DNA of 64,000 bases from Arenibacter sp. F20364 (lineage in GTDB: Bacteria > Bacteroidota > Bacteroidia > Flavobacteriales > Flavobacteriaceae): positions 239,209 through 303,208 of the forward strand of contig NZ_JALKBD010000002.1 in NCBI RefSeq assembly GCF_023015905.1. The letters are read 5' to 3'. Below are positions 45,290-54,005 of the stretch, piece by piece. Position 1 is the first letter of the stretch. Each line of letters starts with the position of its first letter. Below the pieces are notes generated by a model. That model saw nothing but the letters and a program-made list of their open reading frames with translations. It was not told where the DNA came from and did not search any database. The position numbers and the translations under genes were made by a program.

Positions 45290-46870
45290 ATGCAAATAAT
45301 TAAAAAAATAGGGCTTTTTATCTTTCTAATGGGGCTTACCATATTTACAATACTTCCGTTCGTTGGGGAGTTTAAGGTAACCTCCGCAACTTTGGATCAA
45401 ATAATTATGGACAAAGGAATTGCTAGTGAAATCTTTGTTCAGGGTATGAAGAAAAATGTGGTGGGGCAAGAGTTCCATGGCATGCTTTCATTATCGCCCC
45501 AAATAACCCAGATACTTGAAACAGCCAATGCCCAACATAGAGAGAACAAGGAATATAAAAAGGTCATCTATACTGGTCCGCACGATATGGCTGCCACAGT
45601 GGGAAAAGCCTCTGGAACTGGTTTTATTGTGGAAAATAAGGGACTTATGTGGTTCTTGACCTTTGGTCTTGGAATATTGGGATCCTTACTTTTTATTGTT
45701 CCCAACATAGTTTTATTAGGTAAAAAGGGAATTAAAAATAATGGCATTTACCATGCAAATGCTACCAATAGGGGATGGATTGCCTGGATGGTATTTGTTT
45801 TTCTGGTTTCTTTTTATTTGGTGCTTTATTTCCGTTCGGAGTATGCCGTAAATTGGACTTACCTAGTGGATCCCATCAGCGAATTTCTAAGTGGAAATCC
45901 TGCCGGACATTGGTTTGTTTATGGTTTTATGTATTGTACGGTGATGACCGTTATGGCAGTTCGCATGTATATAAAATACAGGCATAATATGTATCAGATG
46001 GTTCGTACCACCTCGGTCTTGTTCTTTCAAATAGTCTTTGCCTTTCTGATTCCAGAAATAATGGTGCGCCTCCAAATGCCATATTACGACTTTAAAAATG
46101 CCTTTCCATTGGATTACGATTTCTTTTTCCAATGGAATTTGAAATCCTTATTGAACAGCGGCGGAATAGGACTCTTTATTCTAGTTTGGGGTATAATTCT
46201 TACTTTGGTAATTGTGCCCGTTATGGTCTATTTTTTTGGAAAAAGATGGTACTGTTCCTGGGTCTGTGGATGTGGTGGATTGGCAGAGACTCTGGGTGAT
46301 CCCTATAGGCAGCATTCCAGCAAGTCCCTATTTTCATGGAAAGTGGAAAGATGGTTGGTACATGGCGTATTGGTCTTTGCCGTGGGAATGACCTTGATGA
46401 CGCTCTACAGTTTCTTTACGGAGTCCGGTACAGTGTTGGGTTTAAAAACCCAGAGTGTACAAAATACCTATAGTCTTTTGATCGGTGCATTTTTTGCAGG
46501 AGTGATAGGTACCGGCTTTTATCCGATTTTCGGAAATAGGGTTTGGTGTAGGTTTGGTTGTCCCTTGGCAGCCTATTTGGGATTTGTACAGCGCTTTAAG
46601 TCGCGCTTTAGGATTACCACCAACGGAGGACAATGTATTTCCTGTGGTAATTGTTCTACCTACTGTGAGCAGGGTATAGACGTTAGGGCCTATGCCCAAA
46701 AAGGGGAAAATATTATCAGGTCTAGCTGCGTTGGTTGCGGTATTTGTTCCGCGGTTTGCCCAAGAGGGGTCTTGAAATTGGAAAATGGACCGCTCAAAGG
46801 AAGAATTAACCCTACGGAAATTCTTTTGGGGAATGATGTTGATCTAATGGATCTGGTCAATAAAAAATAA
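45290..46870 (+). CDS. Membrane 4Fe-4S polyferredoxin (NapH/CcoG-like)
   Basis: The 526-residue protein has about six membrane helices and a CSWVCGCGG motif followed by WCRFGCPL. At its C-terminus are two 4Fe-4S motifs, CISCGNCSTYCEQ and CVGCGICSAVCPRG. This is the layout of NapH/NosR/CcoG-type proteins that move electrons across or along the membrane. The first ~150 residues hold an extracytoplasmic domain of unknown role. The pairing with the flavoprotein suggests NAD(P)H-driven reduction of a periplasmic or membrane acceptor. Confidence 0.82.
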   Translation: MQIIKKIGLFIFLMGLTIFTILPFVGEFKVTSATLDQIIMDKGIASEIFVQGMKKNVVGQEFHGMLSLSPQITQILETANAQHRENKEYKKVIYTGPHDMAATVGKASGTGFIVENKGLMWFLTFGLGILGSLLFIVPNIVLLGKKGIKNNGIYHANATNRGWIAWMVFVFLVSFYLVLYFRSEYAVNWTYLVDPISEFLSGNPAGHWFVYGFMYCTVMTVMAVRMYIKYRHNMYQMVRTTSVLFFQIVFAFLIPEIMVRLQMPYYDFKNAFPLDYDFFFQWNLKSLLNSGGIGLFILVWGIILTLVIVPVMVYFFGKRWYCSWVCGCGGLAETLGDPYRQHSSKSLFSWKVERWLVHGVLVFAVGMTLMTLYSFFTESGTVLGLKTQSVQNTYSLLIGAFFAGVIGTGFYPIFGNRVWCRFGCPLAAYLGFVQRFKSRFRITTNGGQCISCGNCSTYCEQGIDVRAYAQKGENIIRSSCVGCGICSAVCPRGVLKLENGPLKGRINPTEILLGNDVDLMDLVNKK

Positions 46871-46940
46871 TCCTTTGGTGGGTGTTGAAATAATTGTTGC
46901 AACCCTTTGAGGTAGCTACATAGATTGATGAAAGTATTGA

Positions 46941-46948
46941 TACCTTTG
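46941..46948 (+). promoter_or_regulatory. Putative -7 element of the glycosyltransferase genes
   Basis: TACCTTTG matches TAnnTTTG, 70 bp before the ATG at 47019. Confidence 0.4.
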
Positions 46949-47018
46949 CGCGATCAAAATTTTGGATGCCCAAGAATCATAACAATAGATAAATAAGAAC
47001 GACCCATCAATTACGCTA

Positions 47019-47708
47019 ATGACCGATATAAAAGTAATTATCCCTGCCTACAATGAAGCTGATTCCATAGCGAATGTCATAAAAGATATCCCAAAAAATG
47101 TTTCTGAAATTATTGTTGTAAATAATAATTCTACGGACGACACGGCTCTGAATGCAAGGGAGGCCGGGGCCACTGTTCTCACCGAGGATAGGATGGGATA
47201 TGGCTATGCCTGCCTTATGGGAATTAATTATATTTCCAAACAATCCAAAACACCCGATATTATCGTATTTATGGACGGAGACTATTCGGATTATCCCGAA
47301 GAACTTTCCAAAGTGGTAAAACCCATAGTGGAAAACGATTTGGATTTCGTTATTGGGGCCAGGACAAAGGCCTTGAGGGAAGAAGGATCAATGACCCCGC
47401 AACAGGTTTTTGGAAATGCCTTGGCTACCACTTTAATGAAATGGTTCTTTGGAGCTTCTTTTACTGATTTGGGTCCGTTTAGAGCCATAAAGTACGGGAA
47501 GCTTTTGGAGCTGGAAATGGAGGATAAGACCTATGGTTGGACCGTGGAAATGCAGTTGAAAGCTCTAAAAAAAGGTTTTACATATACCGAAGTACCAGTG
47601 CGTTATAAAAAAAGAATTGGCATATCAAAAGTATCAGGTACTGTAAAAGGTACTATCTTTGCAGGCGTAAAAATCCTAGGTTGGATATTTAAATACAGTT
47701 TAAAATAA
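47019..47708 (+). CDS. Family 2 glycosyltransferase (DPM/UGP-like)
   Basis: The 229-residue GT-A enzyme has VIIPAYNEADSIANVI, VNNNSTDDTALNA and FMDGDYSDYPEEL. It has no membrane helices at the C-terminus beyond a weak one (GTIFAGVKILGWIFKYS). It probably transfers a sugar to a lipid carrier. It is followed after 1 bp by a second, larger glycosyltransferase. Confidence 0.85.
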   Translation: MTDIKVIIPAYNEADSIANVIKDIPKNVSEIIVVNNNSTDDTALNAREAGATVLTEDRMGYGYACLMGINYISKQSKTPDIIVFMDGDYSDYPEELSKVVKPIVENDLDFVIGARTKALREEGSMTPQQVFGNALATTLMKWFFGASFTDLGPFRAIKYGKLLELEMEDKTYGWTVEMQLKALKKGFTYTEVPVRYKKRIGISKVSGTVKGTIFAGVKILGWIFKYSLK

Positions 47709-47709
47709 T

Positions 47710-49194
47710 ATGGGACTAACAATTACTTACTTTATCATTGCGATTTACAGTATTTCCTTACTATTAATATTCTTTTATAGCTTGGCCCAGCTTAATTTAC
47801 TGGTCAACTATTTAGGGTATAAAAGGAGAAATAAGGAGGCTCCAAAATACAATTTATTGGATCCAAAAGAGATTCCATTTGTTACCATACAACTACCTAT
47901 ATATAATGAGGAGTATGTAGTGGAGCGTTTGTTGGACAATATTTCCAAAATAGAATATCCAATGAGCAAGTTGGAAATCCAGGTTTTGGATGATTCCACA
48001 GACGATTCTGTTCTGGACACTGCTAAGAGAATAAAAGCGCTGCAGGAAACAGGACTGGATATACAGCATATTAGGCGGACCAACCGGCAAGGCTTTAAGG
48101 CAGGTGCCTTAAAAGAAGGTCTAGACATGGCCAAAGGAGAGTTTATAGCTATTTTTGATGCAGATTTCTTGCCTTCAAGTGATTGGTTGAAGAAAACCGT
48201 TATTTATTTTAAAGATCAGGAAATTGGTGTAGTTCAAACAAGATGGGGGCATATCAATAGGGAGTATTCTACCTTGACCCGTATACAGGCTTTTGCTTTG
48301 GATGCCCACTTTACATTGGAACAGGTAGGACGTAATGCCAAAGGACATTTTATAAATTTCAATGGTACCGCTGGTATTTGGAGAAAAGAATGTATCCTGG
48401 ATGCCGGAAACTGGGAGGGTGATACCCTTACCGAGGATTTGGATCTAAGCTACCGAGCACAATTAAAAAACTGGAAATTTAAATATTTGGAAGATGTTGA
48501 GACTCCAGCAGAACTTCCTGTAGTAATCAGTGCAGCTCGTTCCCAGCAATTTCGTTGGAACAAAGGTGGGGCGGAAAACTTTAGGAAAACTGTTTGGAGC
48601 GTTATTTCCGCTAAGAACATTTCGTTCAAAACCAAGTTTCATGGGGTAATGCACTTGTTGAATAGCTCCATGTTCCTATGCGTATTTTTGGTAGCACTGT
48701 TAAGTATTCCCATGATGTATATTAAGAATACCTATGGTCACTTAGGATGGGTTTTTGAGGCTACCTCCTTTTTTATTCTTAGTACTGTAATCCTATTCGT
48801 TTGTTATTGGTTTACCTATAAGAGTATACAGGGCAGTAGTTTAGATAATTTTGTGGATTATATAAAAATCTTTTTTACGTTTTTCTCCGTAGCGCTTGGA
48901 TTTTCTTTACACAACTCCATTGCGGTCTTGGAAGGTCATATGGGTAAAAGATCTGAGTTCGTTAGGACTCCAAAATTTAATTTGAACAATCTAACGGACA
49001 GTTGGAAGGGCAATAAATATTTGGCCACCAAACTCTCCCCTAATATGATCTTGGAAGCGGCCCTAATGCTTTACTTCCTTTTTGGAATGTACAGTGCAAT
49101 TCCATTGAATGATTTTGGACTTTTTCCATTTCATTTTATGTTATTTCTGGGCTTCGGTTATGTATTCTTCAAATCCCTTTTGGCTAGGGCCTAA
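47710..49194 (+). CDS. Cellulose-synthase-like membrane glycosyltransferase (GT2)
   Basis: The 494-residue processive-type GT2 has one N-terminal helix, DDSTDDSV, DADFLPS, TEDLDLSYRA and QQFRWNKGGAEN (the QxxRW signature), then about four C-terminal helices. It resembles CESA/ceramide glucosyltransferase-type enzymes. No PilZ domain, BcsB or export gene is adjacent. It may glycosylate a lipid or a short polymer. Confidence 0.87.
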   Translation: MGLTITYFIIAIYSISLLLIFFYSLAQLNLLVNYLGYKRRNKEAPKYNLLDPKEIPFVTIQLPIYNEEYVVERLLDNISKIEYPMSKLEIQVLDDSTDDSVLDTAKRIKALQETGLDIQHIRRTNRQGFKAGALKEGLDMAKGEFIAIFDADFLPSSDWLKKTVIYFKDQEIGVVQTRWGHINREYSTLTRIQAFALDAHFTLEQVGRNAKGHFINFNGTAGIWRKECILDAGNWEGDTLTEDLDLSYRAQLKNWKFKYLEDVETPAELPVVISAARSQQFRWNKGGAENFRKTVWSVISAKNISFKTKFHGVMHLLNSSMFLCVFLVALLSIPMMYIKNTYGHLGWVFEATSFFILSTVILFVCYWFTYKSIQGSSLDNFVDYIKIFFTFFSVALGFSLHNSIAVLEGHMGKRSEFVRTPKFNLNNLTDSWKGNKYLATKLSPNMILEAALMLYFLFGMYSAIPLNDFGLFPFHFMLFLGFGYVFFKSLLARA

Positions 49195-49221
49195 CTAAAA
49201 TTTATAGATGCTAGTAAAAAT

Positions 49222-49251
49222 CCCTGTTCCTCACTAAGGAACAGGGCTTTT
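49222..49251 (+). terminator. Intrinsic terminator after the second glycosyltransferase
   Basis: Arms CCCTGTTCCT and AGGAACAGGG around CACTA are followed by CTTTT, 27 bp beyond the stop. Confidence 0.8.
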
Positions 49252-49432
49252 ATAATTTTGAAATCGTTAAACAGGTTTATATCCTTAAACCATTAGTTGC
49301 GAAAGAGATAGGTCTAACCCTGCTGCTGCATTGAAGAGTAGCTCACAACTACTTACATTGGTAAATTTCAAAAAAATGATGTTTACATTGCCAAAATCAA
49401 AATTAGAAGAGCTGTTATTTGATAATTTCATT

Positions 49433-49440
49433 TAAATTTG
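49433..49440 (+). promoter_or_regulatory. Putative -7 element of the GT-C gene
   Basis: TAAATTTG matches TAnnTTTG, 46 bp before the preferred ATG at 49486. Confidence 0.4.
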
Positions 49441-49485
49441 GGAGATTGCTGAAATAATAAAGTGACCAAAAACTACCAGACCAAT

Positions 49486-50847
49486 ATGATCCAAAGGGCC
49501 ATTTCTTATTGGAAACTTCACCGGATTCCAATTTTAATGGTGCTGCTAAGCAGCCTCTTCTATATTTCCTTTGGTTATCATTTGGATAGGACCGATTTTG
49601 TGAAGCTGCTGAGTTTATATTTGGCCTTGTTCTTTTTGTGCTATAAGCTGATTCAATTCGAAAAATGGAACTTTAAATTTTTGGCTATCACCGGGACACT
49701 TTTCCGGTTAATATTACTTTTTACGGAACCCAATCTTTCCCAAGATTTTTATAGATTTATCTGGGATGGGCAATTGATCAACAATGGAATGAGTCCTTAC
49801 CTTCATCTCCCCAAGGACTTGATAATTCAGAACGGCCAACTCATGCACAATTCCGCAGAATTGGTAAGTGGCATGGGAAGCCTCAGCGCATCAAATTATA
49901 GCAATTATCCTCCATTGAACCAGTTTATTTTTGCCATGTCAACTTGGCTGTCAGGAAAGAGCGTGGTGGGAAGTGTATTGGTCATGAGGACCGTTATTAT
50001 TCTGTCCGATTTGGGAATTCTGTATTTCGGTCGCAAATTATTGCAGAAGCTCAATAGATCTACCCATCTTATCTTTTGGTATTTCTTAAACCCCTTGGTT
50101 ATTTTGGAGCTAACTGGAAACCTCCATTTTGAAGGGGTAATGTTGTTCTTTTTTATTTGGGCCATGTATCTTTTATGCAATAAAAAATGGCTCTTGGCCG
50201 GTATTGTATATGCGCTTTCCATCTCCATTAAATTGGTGCCTTTACTATTTCTGCCTTTGTTTCTAAAATATTTTGGGTTCAAGAAAAGCATGCTTTTCTA
50301 TGCTGTTGTGGGTATAACAACCGTCCTTTTGGTACTCCCATTCTATTCCCCGGATTTTGCCGATAATTATATGCAGACGGTAGGGCTGTGGTTCTCCAAT
50401 TTTGAATTTAATGCCGGTTTATATAATGCAATAAAAAAAGCGGCGGTGAATTTCGGCTCCAAACCTTGGGAACTCATCAAGGATTATGGAAAAATTACGC
50501 CCATCATCGTCATTGCCTCGGTGTCCCTGATTACTTTTTTCAGGGACAATAAAAAGATTTCAAGCGTGTTGACTTCCATGCTGTGGGTGTTAACCTTGTA
50601 TTATTTTTTGTCGGCTACCGTACACCCATGGTATATTATTTTCTTGGTACTTTTAAGCCTGTTTACCGAGTTTAGGTTTCCCATGGTTTGGTCCTTGAGC
50701 ATCATATTGAGCTACTGGGCCTATTCCAATGAAGGATTTACGGAGAATTATTGGTTGTTGTTTGTTGAATATATTACAGTATATGGTTTTATGACGTATG
50801 AAATTGTTAGATTACATAACAAAAAGTTATTATTTAGTAAAAATTGA
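49486..50847 (+). CDS. Polytopic GT-C-like mannosyltransferase
   Basis: From the ATG at 49486 there are 453 residues; an in-frame GTG at 49462 would add eight. It has about ten membrane helices. After the first helices comes a loop with LSQDFYRFIWDGQLINNGMSPY, where acidic residues suit a lipid-phosphate-sugar dependent GT-C enzyme. LVILELTGNLHFEG and SISIKLVPLLFLPLF resemble the GT87/MptB type. It probably uses the polyprenyl-phosphate sugar made by a DPM-like enzyme (29650 or 47019); this is inference. Confidence 0.75.
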   Translation: MIQRAISYWKLHRIPILMVLLSSLFYISFGYHLDRTDFVKLLSLYLALFFLCYKLIQFEKWNFKFLAITGTLFRLILLFTEPNLSQDFYRFIWDGQLINNGMSPYLHLPKDLIIQNGQLMHNSAELVSGMGSLSASNYSNYPPLNQFIFAMSTWLSGKSVVGSVLVMRTVIILSDLGILYFGRKLLQKLNRSTHLIFWYFLNPLVILELTGNLHFEGVMLFFFIWAMYLLCNKKWLLAGIVYALSISIKLVPLLFLPLFLKYFGFKKSMLFYAVVGITTVLLVLPFYSPDFADNYMQTVGLWFSNFEFNAGLYNAIKKAAVNFGSKPWELIKDYGKITPIIVIASVSLITFFRDNKKISSVLTSMLWVLTLYYFLSATVHPWYIIFLVLLSLFTEFRFPMVWSLSIILSYWAYSNEGFTENYWLLFVEYITVYGFMTYEIVRLHNKKLLFSKN

Positions 50848-50878
50848 CACATCAATCCCAATAATTCATTTTTATTTG

Positions 50879-50886
50879 TACTTTTG
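50879..50886 (+). promoter_or_regulatory. Putative -7 element of the arginine operon
   Basis: TACTTTTG matches TAnnTTTG. The leader-peptide ATG follows 8 bp later at 50895, so transcription would begin almost at the start codon and the leader mRNA would be leaderless or nearly so. No clear -33 element is at the usual spacing. Confidence 0.5.
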
Positions 50887-50894
50887 ATGGTATA

Positions 50895-50978
50895 ATGAAT
50901 AACTCATATTACATACTTAACGTAAACAAGGTTTCCAGCCTTGCTTATTCATTTACGCCTACACGTCGTCGCCCGTAA
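50895..50978 (+). CDS. Arginine/proline leader peptide of the arg operon
   Basis: A 27-codon frame reads ATG AAT AAC TCA ... and ends Thr-Pro-Thr-Arg-Arg-Arg-Pro (codons ACG CCT ACA CGT CGT CGC CCG) before TAA. Three adjacent Arg codons flanked by two Pro codons just before an operon that makes arginine and also contains proC, proA and proB is the classic attenuation-leader design. A hairpin starts in the last Arg codon (50970-50983) and is followed by CGCTTCTTTT. Too short for automatic gene calling and not a member of any family known to me. Confidence 0.75.
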   Translation: MNNSYYILNVNKVSSLAYSFTPTRRRP

Positions 50979-50993
50979 GGGTGCGCTTCTTTT
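50970..50993 (+). terminator. Attenuator-like hairpin overlapping the leader-peptide end
   Basis: Arms CGCCC (50970-50974) and GGGTG (50979-50983; one wobble) with the loop GTAA, which holds most of the stop codon, are followed by the T-rich CGCTTCTTTT. A ribosome stalled on the CGT CGT CGC codons would hide the left arm. A second hairpin GGAAAT/ATTTCC (50996-51017) follows, without a T run. Two shorter arms CAAGG/CCTTG lie at 50927-50943. Confidence 0.5.
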
Positions 50994-51064
50994 ATGGAAA
51001 TAGGTGAGTCCATTTCCCTCTCAAAAAAAATAAATTATAATTTTAATTTTAAAAGCAACATTCA

Positions 51065-51694
51065 ATGAAGATTGTTATTGCTAATGATTCCCATTTTAAA
51101 TATGCCGAGGTCATCTGCGAAACTATTGCAGAGTCGGCCAAAGTACGCGGTACCGGGATTGCAAAGCGTACTCCTGAATATATTCAAAAAAGACTGCACA
51201 ATGGTAATGCCATTATTGCCTTGGATGGCGATAAGTTTGCTGGTTTCTGTTATATAGAGGTTTGGGGGCATGAAAAGTTTGTCGCTAATTCAGGTCTTAT
51301 AGTACATCCTGATTACAGGAATCAGGGATTGGCAAAGAAAATAAAAAAGGAGATTTTTGACTTGTCCAGGAGTAAGTTTCCCAATGCCAAAATTTTTGGG
51401 ATTACTACTGGCTTAGCGGTGATGAAGATGAATTATGAACTTGGCTATAAACCGGTAACCTTTTCGGAACTAACTACAGATCCCGAGTTTTGGAAAGGTT
51501 GTCAGACCTGTAAAAATTTCGATATCCTAACTAGGACAGAACAAAAAATGTGTCTTTGTACAGGAATGTTGTACGATCCGGAAACCAAAGCCAAGGAAGC
51601 CCTAAAGGAGCCCAAGGAAAAATTGAATTCCAAGGCCTTTCAAAGATTAAAAAGTATAAAGGAAAGTCTGTTCCTAAGCAAGAAAACAAAATAG
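51065..51694 (+). CDS. GNAT N-acyltransferase with cysteine-rich C-terminal tail
   Basis: The 209-residue protein has the GNAT acyl-CoA motif VHPDYRNQGLAKKIKKE near residue 80. After the GNAT fold comes CQTC (146-149) and CLC (163-165), which could bind zinc, then a basic helical tail. As the first enzyme gene of the arginine cluster it is a good candidate for the glutamate N-acyl (acetyl or succinyl) transferase, since no argA or argJ is present. This is inference. Confidence 0.75.
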   Translation: MKIVIANDSHFKYAEVICETIAESAKVRGTGIAKRTPEYIQKRLHNGNAIIALDGDKFAGFCYIEVWGHEKFVANSGLIVHPDYRNQGLAKKIKKEIFDLSRSKFPNAKIFGITTGLAVMKMNYELGYKPVTFSELTTDPEFWKGCQTCKNFDILTRTEQKMCLCTGMLYDPETKAKEALKEPKEKLNSKAFQRLKSIKESLFLSKKTK

Positions 51695-51737
51695 TTATTC
51701 AAGATTACAGTAAAATAAAAATAATATTAAGATTAGC

Positions 51738-52928
51738 ATGAAGAAATTAGTTTTAGCATATAGTGGTGGTTTGGATACTTCCTATTGTGCCAAGTATTTA
51801 TCAAAGGATCAAGGTTTTGAAGTACATGCCGTAAGTGTTAATACCGGTGGCTTTTCAAAGGAAGAAATAGATAGTATTCATAAAAAAGCCTTGGAATTGG
51901 GAGCCACCTCCTATACTTCCATAGATGCGGTAAACACTTTTTATGAAAAGGTGGTGAAGTTCCTAATTTTCGGTAATGTACTTAAGAACAATACCTATCC
52001 ACTATCAGTTAGTGCTGAGCGAATTGTTCAAGCCATTGAAATTGTGAATTATGCCAAAAAAGTAGGCGCCAAATATATTGCCCACGGTAGTACCGGGGCT
52101 GGGAATGATCAGGTTAGGTTTGACATGATCTTTCAGATCATTGCTCCTGAGATTGAGATTATTACCCCAATACGCGATAATAAATTGGCCAGGGAGGTAG
52201 AAATTGAATATTTGAAGAAGAATGGTGTAGACTATCCTTGGGAGAAGGCAAAATATTCTATCAATAGGGGCCTTTGGGGTACCTCTGTAGGGGGCGAAGA
52301 AACACTTACTTCGCACAAGTCCCTACCGGATACTGCCTATCCGAGCCAACTGCAACAAACAGAACCCACCCAGTTGAAACTTACTTTCCATAAGGGAGAA
52401 TTAATTGCTTTGGATGGTGATAACGATACCCCTGTGAACAATATCGTAAAATTGGAGGCTATTGCTTCCAAATATGCCATTGGTAGGGACATTCATGTTG
52501 GGGATACCATTATTGGTATAAAAGGTAGGGTTGGATTTGAGGCGCCAGCGTCTTTGATCATTATAAAGGCCCATCATTTGTTGGAAAAGCACACCTTGAC
52601 CAAATGGCAGCAGTACCAAAAGGAAATGCAAGGTAATTTCTATGGGATGTTGTTGCACGAAGGAAATTATTTGGATGAGGTAATGCGTAATATCGAGGCC
52701 TTCTTGACCGATACCCAGAAGAACGTTAGTGGCGATGTCTTTGTGAGTCTTCACCCTTATCGTTTTGAATTGGACGGGATATCTTCCCCTCACGACCTTA
52801 TGAATGCCTCTTTTGGTAGTTATGGCGAGATGAACAAAGGTTGGACCGCAGATGACGCCAAAGGTTTTATAAAAATACTTTCCAATTCTGGAAAAATATA
52901 TAACCACGTAAATCAGAATCATGATTAA
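51738..52928 (+). CDS. argG: Argininosuccinate synthase
   Basis: The 396-residue enzyme has the ATP pyrophosphatase loop AYSGGLDTSYC at residues 7-17 and the family motifs YIAHGSTGAGNDQVRF and YSINRGLWGTSVGG. It joins citrulline and aspartate with ATP. It starts 43 bp after the GNAT gene and its end overlaps argC by 8 bp, so translation is coupled. Confidence 0.96.
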   Translation: MKKLVLAYSGGLDTSYCAKYLSKDQGFEVHAVSVNTGGFSKEEIDSIHKKALELGATSYTSIDAVNTFYEKVVKFLIFGNVLKNNTYPLSVSAERIVQAIEIVNYAKKVGAKYIAHGSTGAGNDQVRFDMIFQIIAPEIEIITPIRDNKLAREVEIEYLKKNGVDYPWEKAKYSINRGLWGTSVGGEETLTSHKSLPDTAYPSQLQQTEPTQLKLTFHKGELIALDGDNDTPVNNIVKLEAIASKYAIGRDIHVGDTIIGIKGRVGFEAPASLIIIKAHHLLEKHTLTKWQQYQKEMQGNFYGMLLHEGNYLDEVMRNIEAFLTDTQKNVSGDVFVSLHPYRFELDGISSPHDLMNASFGSYGEMNKGWTADDAKGFIKILSNSGKIYNHVNQNHD

Positions 52929-53895
52929 GGTAGGAATTATAGGTGGTTCAGGGTATACTGGTGGCGAACTCATCAGAATTCTCCTTAACCACCCCAATGC
53001 AACTATAGATTTTGTTTTTAGCACTACTCGGGCGGGTAAAAAGATTACCACGGCCCACCCGGATTTGTTGGGGGTAACCGATCTTGTATTTACTGGGGAG
53101 GTCAATAAGGATGTCGATGTGGTATTTCTATGTCTTGGGCATGGGAACTCTACCAGTTTTTTAAAGGAGAACGAGTTCTCCAAAAACACCAGGATCATTG
53201 ATCTAAGTAATGATTTTAGATTGGAGGCCGATGCCGTTATAGATGGAAAAACTTTTGTTTACGGCTTGCCCGAGCTGAAAAAGGAAGAAATTAAAAAGGC
53301 AAAATATATTGCCAATCCAGGTTGTTTTGCTACGGCTATACAGTTAGCATTATTGCCCTTGGCAAAGGCCCATAAATTGGATAGGCCAGTACATGTCAAT
53401 GCCGTTACCGGAAGTACAGGGGCGGGGGTAAGCCTTTCGGCTACCTCACATTTTAGCTGGAGGAACAATAACGTATCCTGGTACAAGCCATTTACGCATC
53501 AGCACTTGGGGGAAATAAATGAAAGTCTGCACAGTCTTCAGGAAAATACCGGGGAAATTTTTTTCCTGCCAAACAGGGGAAATTTTACCAGGGGGATTTT
53601 GGCTACGGCCTATACCGAGTTTGACGGGAGTTTGGAAGAGGCCTATGAATTGTACAAGGATTTTTACAAGGATGCCGCTTTTACACAAGTAACCGAAGAG
53701 GACATCAATCTAAAACAGGTGGTGAATACCAACCAATGCCATATTCATTTGCACAAGCACAATAACACCCTACTGATTACCTCTGCCATAGACAATTTGT
53801 TGAAAGGGGCTTCGGGACAAGCGGTGCAGAATATGAATTTAGCATTTGGATTTACGGAAACGGAAGGCCTTCAATTAAAAGCAGGGGTATTTTAA
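52921..53895 (+). CDS. argC: N-acetyl (or N-succinyl)-gamma-glutamyl-phosphate reductase
   Basis: The 324-residue enzyme has the NADP fold VGIIGGSGYTGGELIRIL and the catalytic Cys135 in ANPGCFATAIQLAL. It reduces acyl-glutamyl phosphate to the semialdehyde. The start overlaps the argG end by 8 bp. It is followed by a small hairpin before proC. Confidence 0.95.
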   Translation: MIKVGIIGGSGYTGGELIRILLNHPNATIDFVFSTTRAGKKITTAHPDLLGVTDLVFTGEVNKDVDVVFLCLGHGNSTSFLKENEFSKNTRIIDLSNDFRLEADAVIDGKTFVYGLPELKKEEIKKAKYIANPGCFATAIQLALLPLAKAHKLDRPVHVNAVTGSTGAGVSLSATSHFSWRNNNVSWYKPFTHQHLGEINESLHSLQENTGEIFFLPNRGNFTRGILATAYTEFDGSLEEAYELYKDFYKDAAFTQVTEEDINLKQVVNTNQCHIHLHKHNNTLLITSAIDNLLKGASGQAVQNMNLAFGFTETEGLQLKAGVF

Positions 53896-53964
53896 TGTTG
53901 TGGTCCCATTAGGGTTGATAAACATTATTAAAACCTGCCAAAATATAAATTAACCAATTATTGA

Positions 53965-53984
53965 ATTCCCTAGATTTAGGGAAT
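53965..53984. repeat. Hairpin between argC and proC
   Basis: Arms ATTCCCTA (53965-53972) and TAGGGAAT (53977-53984) around GATT, with no T run. It may stabilise or mark a processing point in the mRNA. Confidence 0.5.
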
Positions 53985-54005
53985 GAAGCAAATAACGAAT
54001 AAGGA

